A DNA stretch of 64,000 bases from Streptomyces davaonensis JCM 4913. GTDB taxonomy: Bacteria > Actinomycetota > Actinomycetes > Streptomycetales > Streptomycetaceae. The notes below the pieces were generated by a model. That model made no database searches and was not told the origin of the DNA. It saw only the letters and a program-made list of their open reading frames with translations. The stretch covers positions 4,870,053-4,934,052 of the forward strand of contig NC_020504.1 of the NCBI RefSeq assembly GCF_000349325.1, in the 5' to 3' direction. The position numbers and the translations under genes are program-made. Below, piece after piece: positions 16,321 to 25,705 of this stretch. Numbering within the stretch: position 1 is the stretch's first letter; every line of letters starts with the position of its first letter.

Positions 16321-16424
16321 GGGCGCAAGCGTACCGAGAGGCAGGATCGAGTCGGACCCCGTATGGAGAGATGGGCCACGACCGGTGTGAACCGTCACAG
16401 ATGACCGGATGGGGTTGCGGCTTA

Positions 16425-16438
16425 TTACTGGCGGGTAG
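16425..16438. promoter_or_regulatory. Candidate TetR-type operator upstream of acyl-CoA dehydrogenase
   Basis: TTACTGGCGGGTAG is an imperfect TTAC-N6-GTAR inverted repeat about 80 bases before the dehydrogenase start. Actinobacterial fatty-acid genes are often preceded by TTAC...GTAA sites bound by TetR/FadR-type repressors. The similarity is from memory and only one copy is present here. Confidence 0.35.
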
Positions 16439-16517
16439 CATCATCGGAGCTACTTGTTGGTACGTGAACTAGCGCGAGGATCCAGTGCCTCGCCGATCTC
16501 TCTACGGAGCCATCGCC

Positions 16518-18344
16518 ATGGGGCACTACAAGTCGAACCTCCGCGACATCGAGTTCAACCTCTTCGAAGTACTCGGGCGCGACAAGCTGTATGGCACCGG
16601 GCCGTTCGCGGAGATGGACACGGACACCGCGAAGAGCATCCTCGAGGAGATGACCCGCCTCGCGGAGAACGACCTCGCCGAGTCCTTCGCCGACGCCGAC
16701 CGCAACCCGCCGGTCTTCGACCCGGAGACCAACACCGCGCCGGTCCCCGCGTCCTTCAAGAAGAGCTACAAGGCGTTCATGGACTCCGAGTACTGGCGCC
16801 TCGGCCTGCCGGAGGAGATCGGCGGCACCACCGCTCCCCCGTCGCTGATCTGGTCGTACGCGGAGCTGATCCTGGGCGCCAACCCGGCCGTGTGGATGTA
16901 CTCCTCCGGTCCGGCCTTCGCCGGGATCCTCTTCGACGAGGGCAATGACGTCCAGAAGAAGATCGCCCAGATCGCCGTGGAGCGGACCTGGGGCTCCACC
17001 ATGGTGCTGACCGAGCCCGACGCGGGTTCCGACGTCGGCGCCGGGCGCACCAAGGCGATCCAGCAGGAGGACGGCTCCTGGCACATCGAGGGCGTGAAGC
17101 GCTTCATCACCTCCGGTGAGCACGACATGGAGGAGAACATCCTCCACTACGTCCTCGCGCGCCCCGAGGGTGCCGGCCCCGGCACCAAGGGCCTGTCCCT
17201 CTTCATGGTCCCGAAGTACCTCTTCGACTTCGAGACCGGCGAGCTGGGCGAGCGCAACGGCGCCTACGCCACCAACGTCGAGCACAAGATGGGCCTGAAG
17301 GCCTCCAATACCTGCGAGATGACCTTCGGCGACCAGCACCCCGCCAAGGGCTGGCTGATCGGCGACAAGCACGACGGCATCCGCCAGATGTTCCGCATCA
17401 TCGAGTTCGCCCGCATGATGGTCGGCACGAAGGCGATCTCCACGCTGTCGACGGGTTACCTGAACGCCCTCGAGTACGCCAAGGAGCGCGTCCAGGGCTC
17501 GGACCTCGCCGCGTTCGGCGACAAGGCCGCGCCCAAGGTCACCATCACGCACCACCCCGACGTGCGCCGCTCGCTGATGACGCAGAAGGCGTACGCCGAG
17601 GGCATGCGCGCCCTGGTGCTCTACACGGCCTCGATCCAGGACGCGATCGCGGTGAAGGAGGCGGCGGGCGAGGACGCGAAGGCGGAGCACGCGCTCAACG
17701 ACCTTCTCCTCCCCATCGTGAAGGGCTACGGCTCCGAGAAGGGCTACGAGCAGCTCGCGCAGTCGCTCCAGACCTTCGGCGGCTCCGGCTTCCTCCAGGA
17801 GTACCCGATCGAGCAGTACATCCGGGACTCCAAGATCGACACCCTGTACGAGGGCACCACCGCGATCCAGGGCCAGGACTTCTTCTTCCGGAAGATCGTC
17901 CGCAACCAGGGCGCCGCGCTGAACTCCCTCGCCGAGGACATCAAGAAGTTCCTGGCGCTCGGCACGGGCGGCGAGGACCTGGCCGGTGCCCGCGAGCACC
18001 TCGCCAAGGCCGCGGTCGAGCTGGAGGCCATCGTCGGCCTGATGCTGACCGACCTGGCCGCCACCGAGCAGGACGTCAAGAACATCTACAAGGTCGGCCT
18101 CAACACCACCCGCCTGCTGATGGCCTCCGGTGACGTCGTCGTCGGCTACCTGCTGCTCAAGGGCGCCGCGGTGGCCGCCGAGAAGCTGGAGACGGCCTCC
18201 GCGAAGGACCAGGCCTTCTACACCGGCAAGATCGCGGCGGCGAAGTTCTTCGCGGCCAACGTCCTGCCCGGCGTCACCGGCGCGCGCAAGCTCGCCCAGG
18301 GCGTCGAGCTGGACCTGATGGAGCTGGACGAAGCGGCGTTCTAG
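16518..18344 (+). CDS. Acyl-CoA dehydrogenase, long (608 aa) FadE5-like form
   Basis: FAD-dependent alpha,beta-dehydrogenation of acyl-CoA. The ATG at 16518 begins [20 protein letters not shown], which is the conserved N-terminus of this long actinobacterial subfamily, with GGAG eight bases upstream; a GTG at 16485 is also open but less likely. Core motifs: [40 protein letters not shown] (FAD/substrate), [12 protein letters not shown], and [20 protein letters not shown], which places a Glu at the catalytic-base position. Unlike the 377-residue enzyme at 56978, it has an additional C-terminal helical domain of about 150 residues. It is monocistronic and ends in a 13-bp hairpin. Confidence 0.93.
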   Translation: MGHYKSNLRDIEFNLFEVLGRDKLYGTGPFAEMDTDTAKSILEEMTRLAENDLAESFADADRNPPVFDPETNTAPVPASFKKSYKAFMDSEYWRLGLPEEIGGTTAPPSLIWSYAELILGANPAVWMYSSGPAFAGILFDEGNDVQKKIAQIAVERTWGSTMVLTEPDAGSDVGAGRTKAIQQEDGSWHIEGVKRFITSGEHDMEENILHYVLARPEGAGPGTKGLSLFMVPKYLFDFETGELGERNGAYATNVEHKMGLKASNTCEMTFGDQHPAKGWLIGDKHDGIRQMFRIIEFARMMVGTKAISTLSTGYLNALEYAKERVQGSDLAAFGDKAAPKVTITHHPDVRRSLMTQKAYAEGMRALVLYTASIQDAIAVKEAAGEDAKAEHALNDLLLPIVKGYGSEKGYEQLAQSLQTFGGSGFLQEYPIEQYIRDSKIDTLYEGTTAIQGQDFFFRKIVRNQGAALNSLAEDIKKFLALGTGGEDLAGAREHLAKAAVELEAIVGLMLTDLAATEQDVKNIYKVGLNTTRLLMASGDVVVGYLLLKGAAVAAEKLETASAKDQAFYTGKIAAAKFFAANVLPGVTGARKLAQGVELDLMELDEAAF

Positions 18345-18363
18345 GCACAACTCCCCTTCCTCA

Positions 18364-18402
18364 CCAGGGCCCGCCCTCCTCATAACGGGGGGCGGGCCCT
18401 GG
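18364..18402 (+). terminator. 13-bp perfect stem terminator
   Basis: CCAGGGCCCGCCC (18364-18376) pairs fully with GGGCGGGCCCTGG (18390-18402). It follows the acyl-CoA dehydrogenase stop by 19 bases and precedes the aminopeptidase. Confidence 0.88.
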
Positions 18403-18423
18403 TACGTCGTTAAGGTGAACCCC

Positions 18424-19716
18424 ATGAGCGAACCCTCACGCTTCGATCGCGGCCACACCGACGACCTCATGACCTTCCTCGCGGCCAGTCCGTCGCCGTA
18501 CCACGCCGTGGCGAACACCGCCGAGCGGCTGGAGAAGGCCGGGTTCCGCCAGGTCGCCGAGACCGACGCCTGGGACGGGTCGAGCGGCGGCAAGTACGTG
18601 ATCCGCGGCGGCGCGATCGTCGCCTGGTACGTGCCCGAGGGCGCCGCGCCGCACACCCCGTTCCGCATCATCGGCGCGCACACCGACTCCCCCAACCTGC
18701 GCGTGAAGCCGCTGCCGGACTCCGGGGCGTACGGCTGGCGCCAGGTGGCCGTGGAGATCTACGGCGGACCCCTGCTCAACTCCTGGCTGGACCGCGACCT
18801 GGGCCTGGCCGGCCGGCTCACCCTGCGCGACGGCTCCCACCGGCTCGTGAACATCGACCGGCCCCTGCTGCGCGTCCCCCAGCTCGCCATCCACCTGGAC
18901 CGCACGGTCTCCTCGGAGGGCCTCAAGCTCGACAAGCAGCGCCATCTCCAGCCCATCTGGGGGCTCGGCAACGACGTACGCGACGGCGATCTGATCGCGT
19001 TCCTGGAGGAGGAGAGCGGGCTCGCGGCCGGCGAGGTCACCGGCTGGGACCTGATGGTCCACTCCGTCGAACCACCCGCCTACCTGGGCCGCGACCGCGA
19101 ACTACTGGCGGCCCCGCGCATGGACAACCTGTTGTCGGTCCACGCCGCGACAGCGGCCCTCACGGCGGTATCGACCGGAGACCTCCCCTACATCCCGGTC
19201 CTGGCCGCCTTCGACCACGAGGAGAACGGCTCCCAGTCCGACACGGGTGCGGACGGGCCGCTGCTGGGCGGCGTCCTGGAGCGTTCGGTGTTCGCGCGCG
19301 GCGGCTCGTACGAGGACAAGGCCCGCGCCTTCGCCGGAACGGTCTGCCTGTCCTCGGACACGGGCCACGCCGTGCACCCCAACTACGCGGAGCGCCACGA
19401 CCCGACGCACCACCCCCGCGTGAACGGCGGCCCCATCCTGAAGGTCAACGTCAACAACCGCTACGCCACGGACGGTTCGGGCCGCGCTGTCTTCGCCGCG
19501 GCGAGCGAGAAGGCCGACGTCCCGTTCCAGTCCTTCGTCTCCAACAACGCGATGCCCTGCGGCACGACCATCGGCCCGATCACCGCGGCCCGCCACGGCA
19601 TCCGCACGGTCGACATCGGCGTGGCGATCCTGTCGATGCACAGCGCGCGGGAGCTGTGCGGCGCGGACGACCCGTTCTTGCTGGCCAACGTGCTGGTGGC
19701 GTTCCTGGAGGGGTGA
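18424..19716 (+). CDS. M18 family aminopeptidase
   Basis: 430 residues from the ATG at 18424 (MSEPSRFDRGHTDDLMTFLA), with AAGG eight bases upstream. It is a dinuclear zinc aminopeptidase in the aspartyl-aminopeptidase family, acting on peptides in the cytoplasm. Metal and catalytic residues are seen in IIGAHTDSPNLRVKPLPD (His, Asp), AAFDHEENGSQSDTGADGP (Asp, Glu-Glu), SSDTGHAVHPNYAERHDPTH and the last His in ILSMHSARELCG. Length and motif order match the family. It converges on the cupin gene, and their shared hairpin at 19741-19770 probably terminates both. Confidence 0.95.
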   Translation: MSEPSRFDRGHTDDLMTFLAASPSPYHAVANTAERLEKAGFRQVAETDAWDGSSGGKYVIRGGAIVAWYVPEGAAPHTPFRIIGAHTDSPNLRVKPLPDSGAYGWRQVAVEIYGGPLLNSWLDRDLGLAGRLTLRDGSHRLVNIDRPLLRVPQLAIHLDRTVSSEGLKLDKQRHLQPIWGLGNDVRDGDLIAFLEEESGLAAGEVTGWDLMVHSVEPPAYLGRDRELLAAPRMDNLLSVHAATAALTAVSTGDLPYIPVLAAFDHEENGSQSDTGADGPLLGGVLERSVFARGGSYEDKARAFAGTVCLSSDTGHAVHPNYAERHDPTHHPRVNGGPILKVNVNNRYATDGSGRAVFAAASEKADVPFQSFVSNNAMPCGTTIGPITAARHGIRTVDIGVAILSMHSARELCGADDPFLLANVLVAFLEG

Positions 19717-19740
19717 GGTCCGCCGACCGTCCTGGGTGAG

Positions 19741-19770
19741 CCACGGGTCACGCCAATGCGTGACCCGTGG
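19741..19770. terminator. Bidirectional hairpin overlapping the end of the cupin gene
   Basis: CCACGGGTCACGC (19741-19753) pairs perfectly with GCGTGACCCGTGG (19758-19770) around a 4-base loop. The stem contains the cupin stop and its final codons (TTGHALA), so the coding end and the terminator share sequence. Confidence 0.8.
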
Positions 19771-20146
19771 TCTCGTCCACATGGGACGGGATCTCCTCGT
19801 GGCGGTCGCCGACCGTCGAGGTGCCCGAGGGTTCCAGGAGGAGGATGTCGGTGGGGACCGGGGCGTAGGGCTTGTGTTCGGTGCCCTTGGGGACCGTGAA
19901 GACGGACAGGGGCGGCAGGACGACCGTGCGTTCGCCGGTGGGTTCGCGCAGGGAGATGTGGAGTTCTCCGGAGAGGACCAGGAAGAACTCGTCGGTGTTG
20001 TCGTGGGTGTGCCAGAGGTGCTCGCCCTCGACGTGGGTCACGCGGACGTCGTAGTCGTTGACCGTGGTGGCGATGCGGGGGCTCCACTGCTCGGTGAACG
20101 AGGCGAGGGCGGCGGGCAGGGAGACGGGTTCCCGGTTCTGAGTCAT
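19748..20146 (-). CDS. Single-domain cupin protein
   Basis: 132 residues starting MTQNREPVSLPAALASFTEQ at 20146. A single cupin barrel is shown by GEHLWHTHDNTDEFFLVLSG (metal-binding His, His, Glu) and FTVPKGTEHKPYAP (fourth His), followed by the last strands ILLLEPSGTS. Such proteins bind metal or small organic ligands and often act as dioxygenases, isomerases or sensors; the function here is unknown. It is divergent from the GlxA-type regulator with 51 bases between starts, which suggests that this regulator controls it. Confidence 0.87.
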   Translation of the reverse strand: MTQNREPVSLPAALASFTEQWSPRIATTVNDYDVRVTHVEGEHLWHTHDNTDEFFLVLSGELHISLREPTGERTVVLPPLSVFTVPKGTEHKPYAPVPTDILLLEPSGTSTVGDRHEEIPSHVDETTGHALA

Positions 20147-20197
20147 GACGTCATCGTGCGGGTGGCCGGGGCGGCCTGCGAGTGCTAGGAATCGCAT

Positions 20198-21193
20198 ATG
20201 GCGCAAGGATCCTCTCAGCCGCATCGCGTGGCCGTCATCGTCGATGAAGGCACCAACCCGTTCGAGGTCGGCGTCGCCACCGAGCTGTTCGGGCTGCCGC
20301 GGCCCGAACTGGGGCTGCCGGGGCCGCTGTACGAGGTGGTGTTGTGCACACCCACGCGCGCGGTGCGCATGAACCACGGGTTCTTCACGATCACCGGGAC
20401 GGCGGAGCTGGATGCCGTTGACGGTGCCGACACCCTCGTCGTACCGGGGCGGCCCGACAACGTCGTACCGCGCTCCGCCGATGTCCTGGACGCCATCCGC
20501 CGCACCCACGCGCGCGGGGCGCGCATCCTGAGCTTCTGCACGGGCAGCTTCGCGCTCGCCGAGGCCGGGGTGCTGGACGGGCTCCGGGCCACCACGCACT
20601 GGATGTGGGCGGAGGCGTTCCGGGAGCTGCATCCGCGGGTGCGTCTTGAGCCGGATGTGCTCTTCGTGGACGAGGGCCGGATCCTCACCGCCGCCGGCAG
20701 CGCCGCCGCGCTCGATCTCGGGCTCTACCTCGTCCGGCAGGACCACGGCGCCGAGATCGCCAACGCGGTCTCCCGGCGGCTCGTCTTCGCCGCTCACCGG
20801 GACGGCGGGCAGCGGCAGTTCGTGGAGCGGCCGGTGCCCGAGGTGCCGGACGAGTCGCTGGGCCCGGTGATCGCGTGGGCGCAGGAGCGACTCGGCGAGC
20901 CGCTGACGGTGGCGGATCTGGCGGCGCGGGCCGCGGTGTCCCCGGCGACCCTGCACCGGCGCTTCCGGACCCAGCTCGGCACGACGCCGCTGACCTGGCT
21001 GACCGGTGAGCGGGTGGCGCTCGCCTGCCGGCTGATCGAGCGCGGGGAGGAGCGCCTCGATGTGGTGGCGGCGCGCTGCGGGCTCGGCACGGCGGCGAAC
21101 CTGCGGGCGCGGCTGCGGCGCGAGACCGGGCTCAGCCCGTCGGACTACCGGCGGCGTTTCGGACCGCGTGCCGGGGAACCCCTGGTGTCATGA
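20198..21193 (+). CDS. GlxA family transcriptional regulator (DJ-1/PfpI plus AraC HTH)
   Basis: 331 residues. Residues about 8 to 175 are a class-I glutamine-amidotransferase-like DJ-1/PfpI domain, with VIVDEGTNPFEVGVATELFG and ARILSFCTGSFALAEAG, where Cys sits at the elbow. Residues about 215 to 325 hold a double AraC helix-turn-helix, with LTVADLAARAAVSPATLHRR and LDVVAARCGLGTAANLRARL. The family includes regulators of catabolic genes that sense small metabolites. The start ATG is 51 bases from the divergent cupin gene, its probable target. The next gene overlaps its stop by ATGA. Confidence 0.93.
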   Translation: MAQGSSQPHRVAVIVDEGTNPFEVGVATELFGLPRPELGLPGPLYEVVLCTPTRAVRMNHGFFTITGTAELDAVDGADTLVVPGRPDNVVPRSADVLDAIRRTHARGARILSFCTGSFALAEAGVLDGLRATTHWMWAEAFRELHPRVRLEPDVLFVDEGRILTAAGSAAALDLGLYLVRQDHGAEIANAVSRRLVFAAHRDGGQRQFVERPVPEVPDESLGPVIAWAQERLGEPLTVADLAARAAVSPATLHRRFRTQLGTTPLTWLTGERVALACRLIERGEERLDVVAARCGLGTAANLRARLRRETGLSPSDYRRRFGPRAGEPLVS

Positions 21194-21687
21194 GATTCCT
21201 CGTACGCGACCGGATCCTCGGCATCGGTGACGACTACTGGATCGAGGACGACCGGGGCAACAAGGTCTTCCTCGTCGACGGCAAGGCCATGCGACTGCGG
21301 GACACCTTCGAGCTGAAGGACCGGCAGGGACGGGTCCTGATCGACATCCGACAGAAGATGTTCGCGCTGCGCGACACGATGGTGATCGAGCGGGAAGGCC
21401 AGTCACTGGCCACGATCCGCCGCAAGCGGCTGTCGCTCCTGCGCAACCACTACCGCGTGGCCCTGGCCGACGGCAGCACGGAGCTGGACGTCAGCGGCAA
21501 GATCCTCGACCGGGAGTTCGCGGTCGAGTACGACGGTGAGCTGCTGGCGGTCGTCTCGCGCCGCTGGCTGCACATCCGGGAGACCTACGGCGTCGATGTC
21601 GTCCGGGAGGACGCGGACCCGGCGCTGCTTATCGCGGTGGCGGTGTGTGTGATCCACCTGGCGGAGAAGGAGCGGGTGGGGGACTGA
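21190..21687 (+). CDS. LURP-one-related family protein
   Basis: 165 residues. The ATG overlaps the preceding regulator stop (ATGA), implying translational coupling. The sequence starts MRFLVRDRILGIGDDYWIED and shows the Tubby/LURP-one beta-barrel rhythm: FLVDGKAMRLRDTFELKDRQ, VLIDIRQKMFALRDTMVIER, LSLLRNHYRVALADGSTELD, and a hydrophobic C-terminal helix (PALLIAVAVCVIHLA). These proteins are widespread in Actinobacteria and plants, and may bind lipid or nucleic acid; no enzymatic residue is known. Its job beside a GlxA-type regulator is unclear. Confidence 0.9.
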   Translation: MRFLVRDRILGIGDDYWIEDDRGNKVFLVDGKAMRLRDTFELKDRQGRVLIDIRQKMFALRDTMVIEREGQSLATIRRKRLSLLRNHYRVALADGSTELDVSGKILDREFAVEYDGELLAVVSRRWLHIRETYGVDVVREDADPALLIAVAVCVIHLAEKERVGD

Positions 21688-21736
21688 CCCGCGGGCGGCC
21701 GGCTTGCGGTCGGCTTGCGGTCGGAGAACCAGGTCC

Positions 21737-22510
21737 TCAGAGAACCCGGTCCTTCAGTGCCGGGAACTGTTCCCGCGTCGTCGCGACCTTCCCGGGGTCG
21801 AACTCCACGGTGAGGATCTCCTCGTCCGCGCCCGCCTCGGCGAGGACCTCGCCCCAGGGATCTACCACGATCGAGTGACCTGCCTGTGGAACTCCCGCAT
21901 GCGTCCCGGCCGTTCCACAAGCGAGCACGAACGCCTGGTTCTCCACCGCCCGCGCCTGAGCCAGCAGCGTCCAGTGCGCCCGGCGGCGCTCCGGCCAGCC
22001 CGCGGGGATGACCAGGGTCTCGGCGCCGGCGTCGACGAGACCGCGGAAGAGTTCGGGGAAACGGAGGTCGTAGCAGGTGGCCACGCCGAGCGTGGTCCCG
22101 GGCAGCCGGACCGTCACCAGGTCCCGCCCGGCGCCCATCAGCACGGCCTCGCCCTTGTCGAAGCCGAAGCGATGGATCTTGCGGTAGGCGGCGACCAGCT
22201 CGCCGGAGGGAGAGAAGATCAGGGAGGTGTTGTACAGCGGTCCGTCAGGGTCGCGTTCCGGAATCGATCCCGCGTGCAGCCAGACACCCGCGTCGCTCGC
22301 GGCCTTCGCCATCGCCTCGTAGGTCGGTCCTTCGAGCGGCTCGGCCTCGGTGCCGAACTCCTCGTAGGCGAAGGCGCCGGTGGTCCACAGCTCCGGCAGG
22401 ACGACCAGATCGGCGCCCGCCTGCTGCCGTACGAGGGAGGCTGCCCGCACCCGGCGCGATTCGACTGATTCGCCCTCGTCTACGGTGATCTGGATCAGAG
22501 AGGCGCGCAC
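21737..22510 (-). CDS. Carbon-nitrogen hydrolase (nitrilase superfamily)
   Basis: 257 residues from the GTG at 22510 (MRASLIQITVDEGES); the open frame extends 17 residues upstream but the conserved start is here. The catalytic triad is visible: Glu in LVVLPELWTTG, Lys in AAYRKIHRFGFDKGEAVLMG and Cys in LGVATCYDLRFPELFRG. It also has the family ending TVEFDPGKVATTREQFPALK. The closest functional class is omega-amidase/carbamoyl-type hydrolase, but the substrate cannot be told. It reads toward the LURP-one gene and its start faces the mycothiol-dependent enzyme. Confidence 0.92.
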   Translation of the reverse strand: MRASLIQITVDEGESVESRRVRAASLVRQQAGADLVVLPELWTTGAFAYEEFGTEAEPLEGPTYEAMAKAASDAGVWLHAGSIPERDPDGPLYNTSLIFSPSGELVAAYRKIHRFGFDKGEAVLMGAGRDLVTVRLPGTTLGVATCYDLRFPELFRGLVDAGAETLVIPAGWPERRRAHWTLLAQARAVENQAFVLACGTAGTHAGVPQAGHSIVVDPWGEVLAEAGADEEILTVEFDPGKVATTREQFPALKDRVL

Positions 22511-22690
22511 ACTACCACCGTCCTGGCATTCGAGCCGTCCAACCGGGCCTACGATCGTCACACGAAAGCACTGCCGGGGTGCCTCTCAGCAGCGTAACTT
22601 AGCGACCCAAGACACCCGCCGACAGCCACCTCCCACTGGCATCGCCGCCACCACCTGCCCGTGTACCGACCGCCGAGGGGTCCCGTTCCC

Positions 22691-23515
22691 GTGAGTCTGC
22701 ATCCCACCCTCCAGCCCTACGCCGACGCCTGGACCCACTCCATCGACGCGATAACCGAGCTGGTGCAGCCGCTTGTGGAGGGCGAGTGGAACCGTCGTAC
22801 TCCGTGTCCGGGCTGGTCGATCCGCGACGTGGTCTCCCATGTCATCGGCCTGGACTGCGAGATGCTCGGCGACCCGCGGCCCATCCACACGCTGCCGCGC
22901 GACCTCTACCACGTCACCAACGAGGCCCAGCGCTACACGGAGATGCAGGTCGATGTCCGCCGTCATCACACGGCGCCGGAGATGACCTCGGAGCTGGAGT
23001 ACACGATCATCCGCCGCAACCGTCAGCTGCGGAACGAGTCCCGCGACCCGGGCACCAAGGTGCGCGGTCCGCTGGGCAGGGAGATCACCCTCGAAGAGGC
23101 CATGCGCCAGCACGCCTTCGCCGTATGGGTCCATGAGCAGGATCTGCGGGCCGCGCTCGGCCGGCCCGGGAACCTCGACTCGCCGGGTGCGCTGGTGGCC
23201 CGGGACGTGCTGCTGGCGGCGCTGCCGGAGGTCATGGCGAACAAGGCGAACGCTCCGCGGAGCTCGGCGATCGTGCTCGATGTGCACGGGCCGGTGGAGT
23301 TCCTGCGCACGATCCGGATCGACATCCAGGGTCGGGGGACGGTGGAGACTGCGCCCGCGCTGGGGCCTGCGGCGACGCTGACGATGGATTGGGAGACGTT
23401 TGTGCGGCTCGCCTGTGGGCGGGTCACGCCGGAGGCGGTCTCCGATCGGCTGAAGACGGAGGGGGATGTGGGGCTTACGGGGGCGATTCTGCGGAACTTT
23501 GCGGTTACGCCGTAG
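22691..23515 (+). CDS. Maleylpyruvate isomerase family mycothiol-dependent enzyme
   Basis: 274 residues from the GTG at 22691 (MSLHPTLQPYADAWTHSIDA). The DinB-like MDMPI N-terminal domain is shown by TPCPGWSIRDVVSHVIGLDC, with a His at a metal position, and by HAFAVWVHEQDLRAALGRPG. The C-terminal domain about residue 190 onward contains VEFLRTIRIDIQGRGTVET and a SCP2-like end (TMDWETFVRLACGRVTPEAV). This family uses mycothiol, the actinobacterial thiol cofactor, for isomerisation or detoxification. The substrate is unknown. It is divergent from the carbon-nitrogen hydrolase. Confidence 0.88.
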   Translation: MSLHPTLQPYADAWTHSIDAITELVQPLVEGEWNRRTPCPGWSIRDVVSHVIGLDCEMLGDPRPIHTLPRDLYHVTNEAQRYTEMQVDVRRHHTAPEMTSELEYTIIRRNRQLRNESRDPGTKVRGPLGREITLEEAMRQHAFAVWVHEQDLRAALGRPGNLDSPGALVARDVLLAALPEVMANKANAPRSSAIVLDVHGPVEFLRTIRIDIQGRGTVETAPALGPAATLTMDWETFVRLACGRVTPEAVSDRLKTEGDVGLTGAILRNFAVTP

Positions 23516-23539
23516 CGGCGGGCCGAGGGGGGCAGTTCT

Positions 23540-23611
23540 TTGTCTGCGGGCCGGCGGGGGCTGGTCGCGCCCGCGCGGCGGAGCCGCATATCGATGCAGC
23601 CCCGCGCCCCT
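23540..23611 (+). repeat. Dispersed Streptomyces intergenic repeat, copy A
   Basis: The segment from TTGTCTGCG to CCCCGCGCCCCT shares its two ends with copy B at 59359-59405. Between GGCTGGtCGCGC and CAGccCCGCGCCCCT, copy A carries an extra GC-rich block including GCGGCGGAGCCGC, a small hairpin. Such sequences occur many times in Streptomyces intergenic regions, from memory. Role unknown. Confidence 0.6.
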
Positions 23612-23656
23612 AAAAGCATTGCCACTGCCCGGAGTTCACTGCATACGCTGCCCGTC

Positions 23657-24409
23657 ATGACCGACACCAACACCGACGGGCCTCCCCGTCTCAGCCGACT
23701 CACCTTTCACAGCCCCCTCTCCGAGGAGCGGGCCGAGCGGATGATTCGGCGGCTTGCTGCCAATGGCCCCTCTTCCGTGCTCGACATCGGCTGCGGCTGG
23801 GGGCAGTTCATGATGCGGGTGTTGGATGCCGTGCCGGGGGCGGCGGGGGTCGGCGTCGATGTCAATGGCGAGGATCTCGCTCGTGGGCGCCGTGAGGCGG
23901 AGGCGCGGGGGCTCTCGGGGCGGGTGGAGTTCCTGGAGAAGTCCGCGCGGGACGCCGATCTCGGGCCGGCCGATCTGGTGCTGTGCATGGGGTCCAGTCA
24001 GGCGCTGGGATCGACGTCAGAGGAGGCGCTCGGCGCGCTGCGTGGACTCGTCAGTGACGGTGGGCGGGTGCTCATCGGGGAGGGGTTCTGGGAGCGGACG
24101 CCCACCCCGGAGGAGCTCGCCGGGATGTGGCCGGACGCGTCCGCTTCGGATCACCACGACCTCGCGACGCTGCTCGACCTCGCCGTGGCCGCCGGTTTCC
24201 GGCCCGAGTGGACGGAGACGGCGAACCGCGACGAGTGGGAGGAGTTCGAGTCCGGGTACCAGGCGGACGCCGAGGTGTGGCTCGCCCGGAACCCCGAACA
24301 CCCGGCGGCGGCCGAGACCCGGGAGCGGCTCGACCGGCACCGGGCCTCGTGGATGACGTATCGCGGGGTGCTGGGGCTCGCCTACCTCACCCTGGTCGCC
24401 GCGCGCTGA
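23657..24409 (+). CDS. Class I SAM-dependent methyltransferase
   Basis: 250 residues from the ATG at 23657 (MTDTNTDGPPRLSRLTFHSP). The SAM-binding motif I is SSVLDIGCGWGQFMMRVLDA at about residues 40 to 58, followed by the acidic post-I GVDVNGEDLARGRREAEARG and motif IV DLGPADLVLCMGSSQALG. The C-terminal half, with GEGFWERTPTPEELAGMWPD and YRGVLGLAYLTLVAAR, resembles the YcgJ/UbiE-like small-molecule methyltransferases. The substrate is not inferable. It overlaps no neighbour; a dispersed repeat separates it from the mycothiol-dependent enzyme. It converges on the MFS gene with only three bases between stop codons. Confidence 0.9.
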   Translation: MTDTNTDGPPRLSRLTFHSPLSEERAERMIRRLAANGPSSVLDIGCGWGQFMMRVLDAVPGAAGVGVDVNGEDLARGRREAEARGLSGRVEFLEKSARDADLGPADLVLCMGSSQALGSTSEEALGALRGLVSDGGRVLIGEGFWERTPTPEELAGMWPDASASDHHDLATLLDLAVAAGFRPEWTETANRDEWEEFESGYQADAEVWLARNPEHPAAAETRERLDRHRASWMTYRGVLGLAYLTLVAAR

Positions 24410-24412
24410 GGT

Positions 24413-25705
24413 TCACGCCGGGACGTGCAGCGTCTCCACCCGGCTCGCCACCAGCCGTTCCCGTTCCCGCCGGGCCGCCCGCCTGCGCAGCCGCAGGATC
24501 TGGCTGATCCCGAGGGCCTGGAGGACGAACACGGCCGAGAAGGCGATCGTGTAGTCGTCCCCGGTCGCGTCGAGGAGGACACCGACGGCGAACAGGGTCG
24601 TCATGGAGGCGACGAATCCACCCATGTTGGTGATTCCGGAGGCCGTGCCCTGACGTTCCGGCGGGTTGGCCGGGCGGGCGAAGTCGAAGCCGAGCATGGA
24701 GGCGGGACCGCACGCGCCGAGCACCGTGCACAGCACGATCAGCAGCCACATGGGGGCACGGTCGGCCGGGTAGGCGAGGGTCGCCGCCCAGACCAGCGCG
24801 GTCGCGCCGACCGTGCCGAGGGCCAGCGGCAGCCGCGCTCCGTGGTGCCGGGCGACGACCTGGCCGTAGACCAGGCCGATCACCATGTTGGAGAGCACGA
24901 CCAGGGTGAGCAGTTCGCCGGCGGTGGCGCGGGACAGGCCCTGTGCCTCGACCAGGAAGGGCAGTCCCCACAGGAGCAGGAACACCATCGCCGGGAACTG
25001 GGTGGTGAAGTGCACCCAGAGGCCGAGCCGGGTGCCCGGTTCCTTCCAGGAGGCGGCGATCTGGCGGCGGACGTAGGCCGCGCCCCGGTGCGGGAAGGGC
25101 TCCGGTTCGTGGCCCTCGGGGTGGTCCTTCAGGAAGAGCAGCAGCAGGACGAGGACGACCGCACCGGCGGCCGCGCTGCCCGCGAACGCGGCCTCCCAGC
25201 CGACGCCGTGCAGCAGCCGGGCCAGGAGCAGGGTGGAGACCAGATTGCCCGCCATTCCCGCCAGCCCCGCGAGCTGGGCGACCAACGGTCCGCGCCGGGC
25301 GGGGAACCAGCGGGTGCCGAGCCGCAGCACGCTGATGAACGTCATCGCGTCACCGCAGCCGAGCAGCGCCCGCGAGGCGAGGGCCATGCCGTACGTCGGG
25401 GAGAACGCGAAGCCGAGCTGTCCCGCCGTGAACAGCACGACGCCGATGGTCAGCACCTTCTTGGTGCCGAGCCGGTCGACCAGCAGGCCGACGGGTATCT
25501 GCATGCCCGCGTAGACCAGGAGCTGGAGGATGGAGAAGGTGGACAGGGCGGAGGCGTTGACGTCGAAGCGGTCGGCCGCGTCGAGTCCGGCGACGCCCAG
25601 GGACGTACGGAAGATGACGGCGACGAAGTAGACCGAGACGCCGATGGACCAGACGGCGATCGCGCGCCGGCCGCCCGGCGGATCGCCCGGGAGCGCGGCC
25701 GTCAT
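24413..25705 (-). CDS. MFS transporter
   Basis: 430 residues with about twelve hydrophobic segments. The first half shows RAIAVWSIGVSVYFVAVIFR, the conserved loop PVGLLVDRLGTKKVLTIGV and GCGDAMTFISVLRLGTRWFP. The second half shows LWVHFTTQFPAMVFLLLWG and FARPANPPERQGTASGITNM. This is the organic-acid/nitrate-like drug:proton subgroup of the major facilitator superfamily. Its start overlaps the stop of the upstream GntR gene (ATGA at 25702-25705), so the regulator and transporter are co-translated. The substrate is likely to be the regulator's ligand but is unknown. Confidence 0.92.
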   Translation of the reverse strand: MTAALPGDPPGGRRAIAVWSIGVSVYFVAVIFRTSLGVAGLDAADRFDVNASALSTFSILQLLVYAGMQIPVGLLVDRLGTKKVLTIGVVLFTAGQLGFAFSPTYGMALASRALLGCGDAMTFISVLRLGTRWFPARRGPLVAQLAGLAGMAGNLVSTLLLARLLHGVGWEAAFAGSAAAGAVVLVLLLLFLKDHPEGHEPEPFPHRGAAYVRRQIAASWKEPGTRLGLWVHFTTQFPAMVFLLLWGLPFLVEAQGLSRATAGELLTLVVLSNMVIGLVYGQVVARHHGARLPLALGTVGATALVWAATLAYPADRAPMWLLIVLCTVLGACGPASMLGFDFARPANPPERQGTASGITNMGGFVASMTTLFAVGVLLDATGDDYTIAFSAVFVLQALGISQILRLRRRAARRERERLVASRVETLHVPA

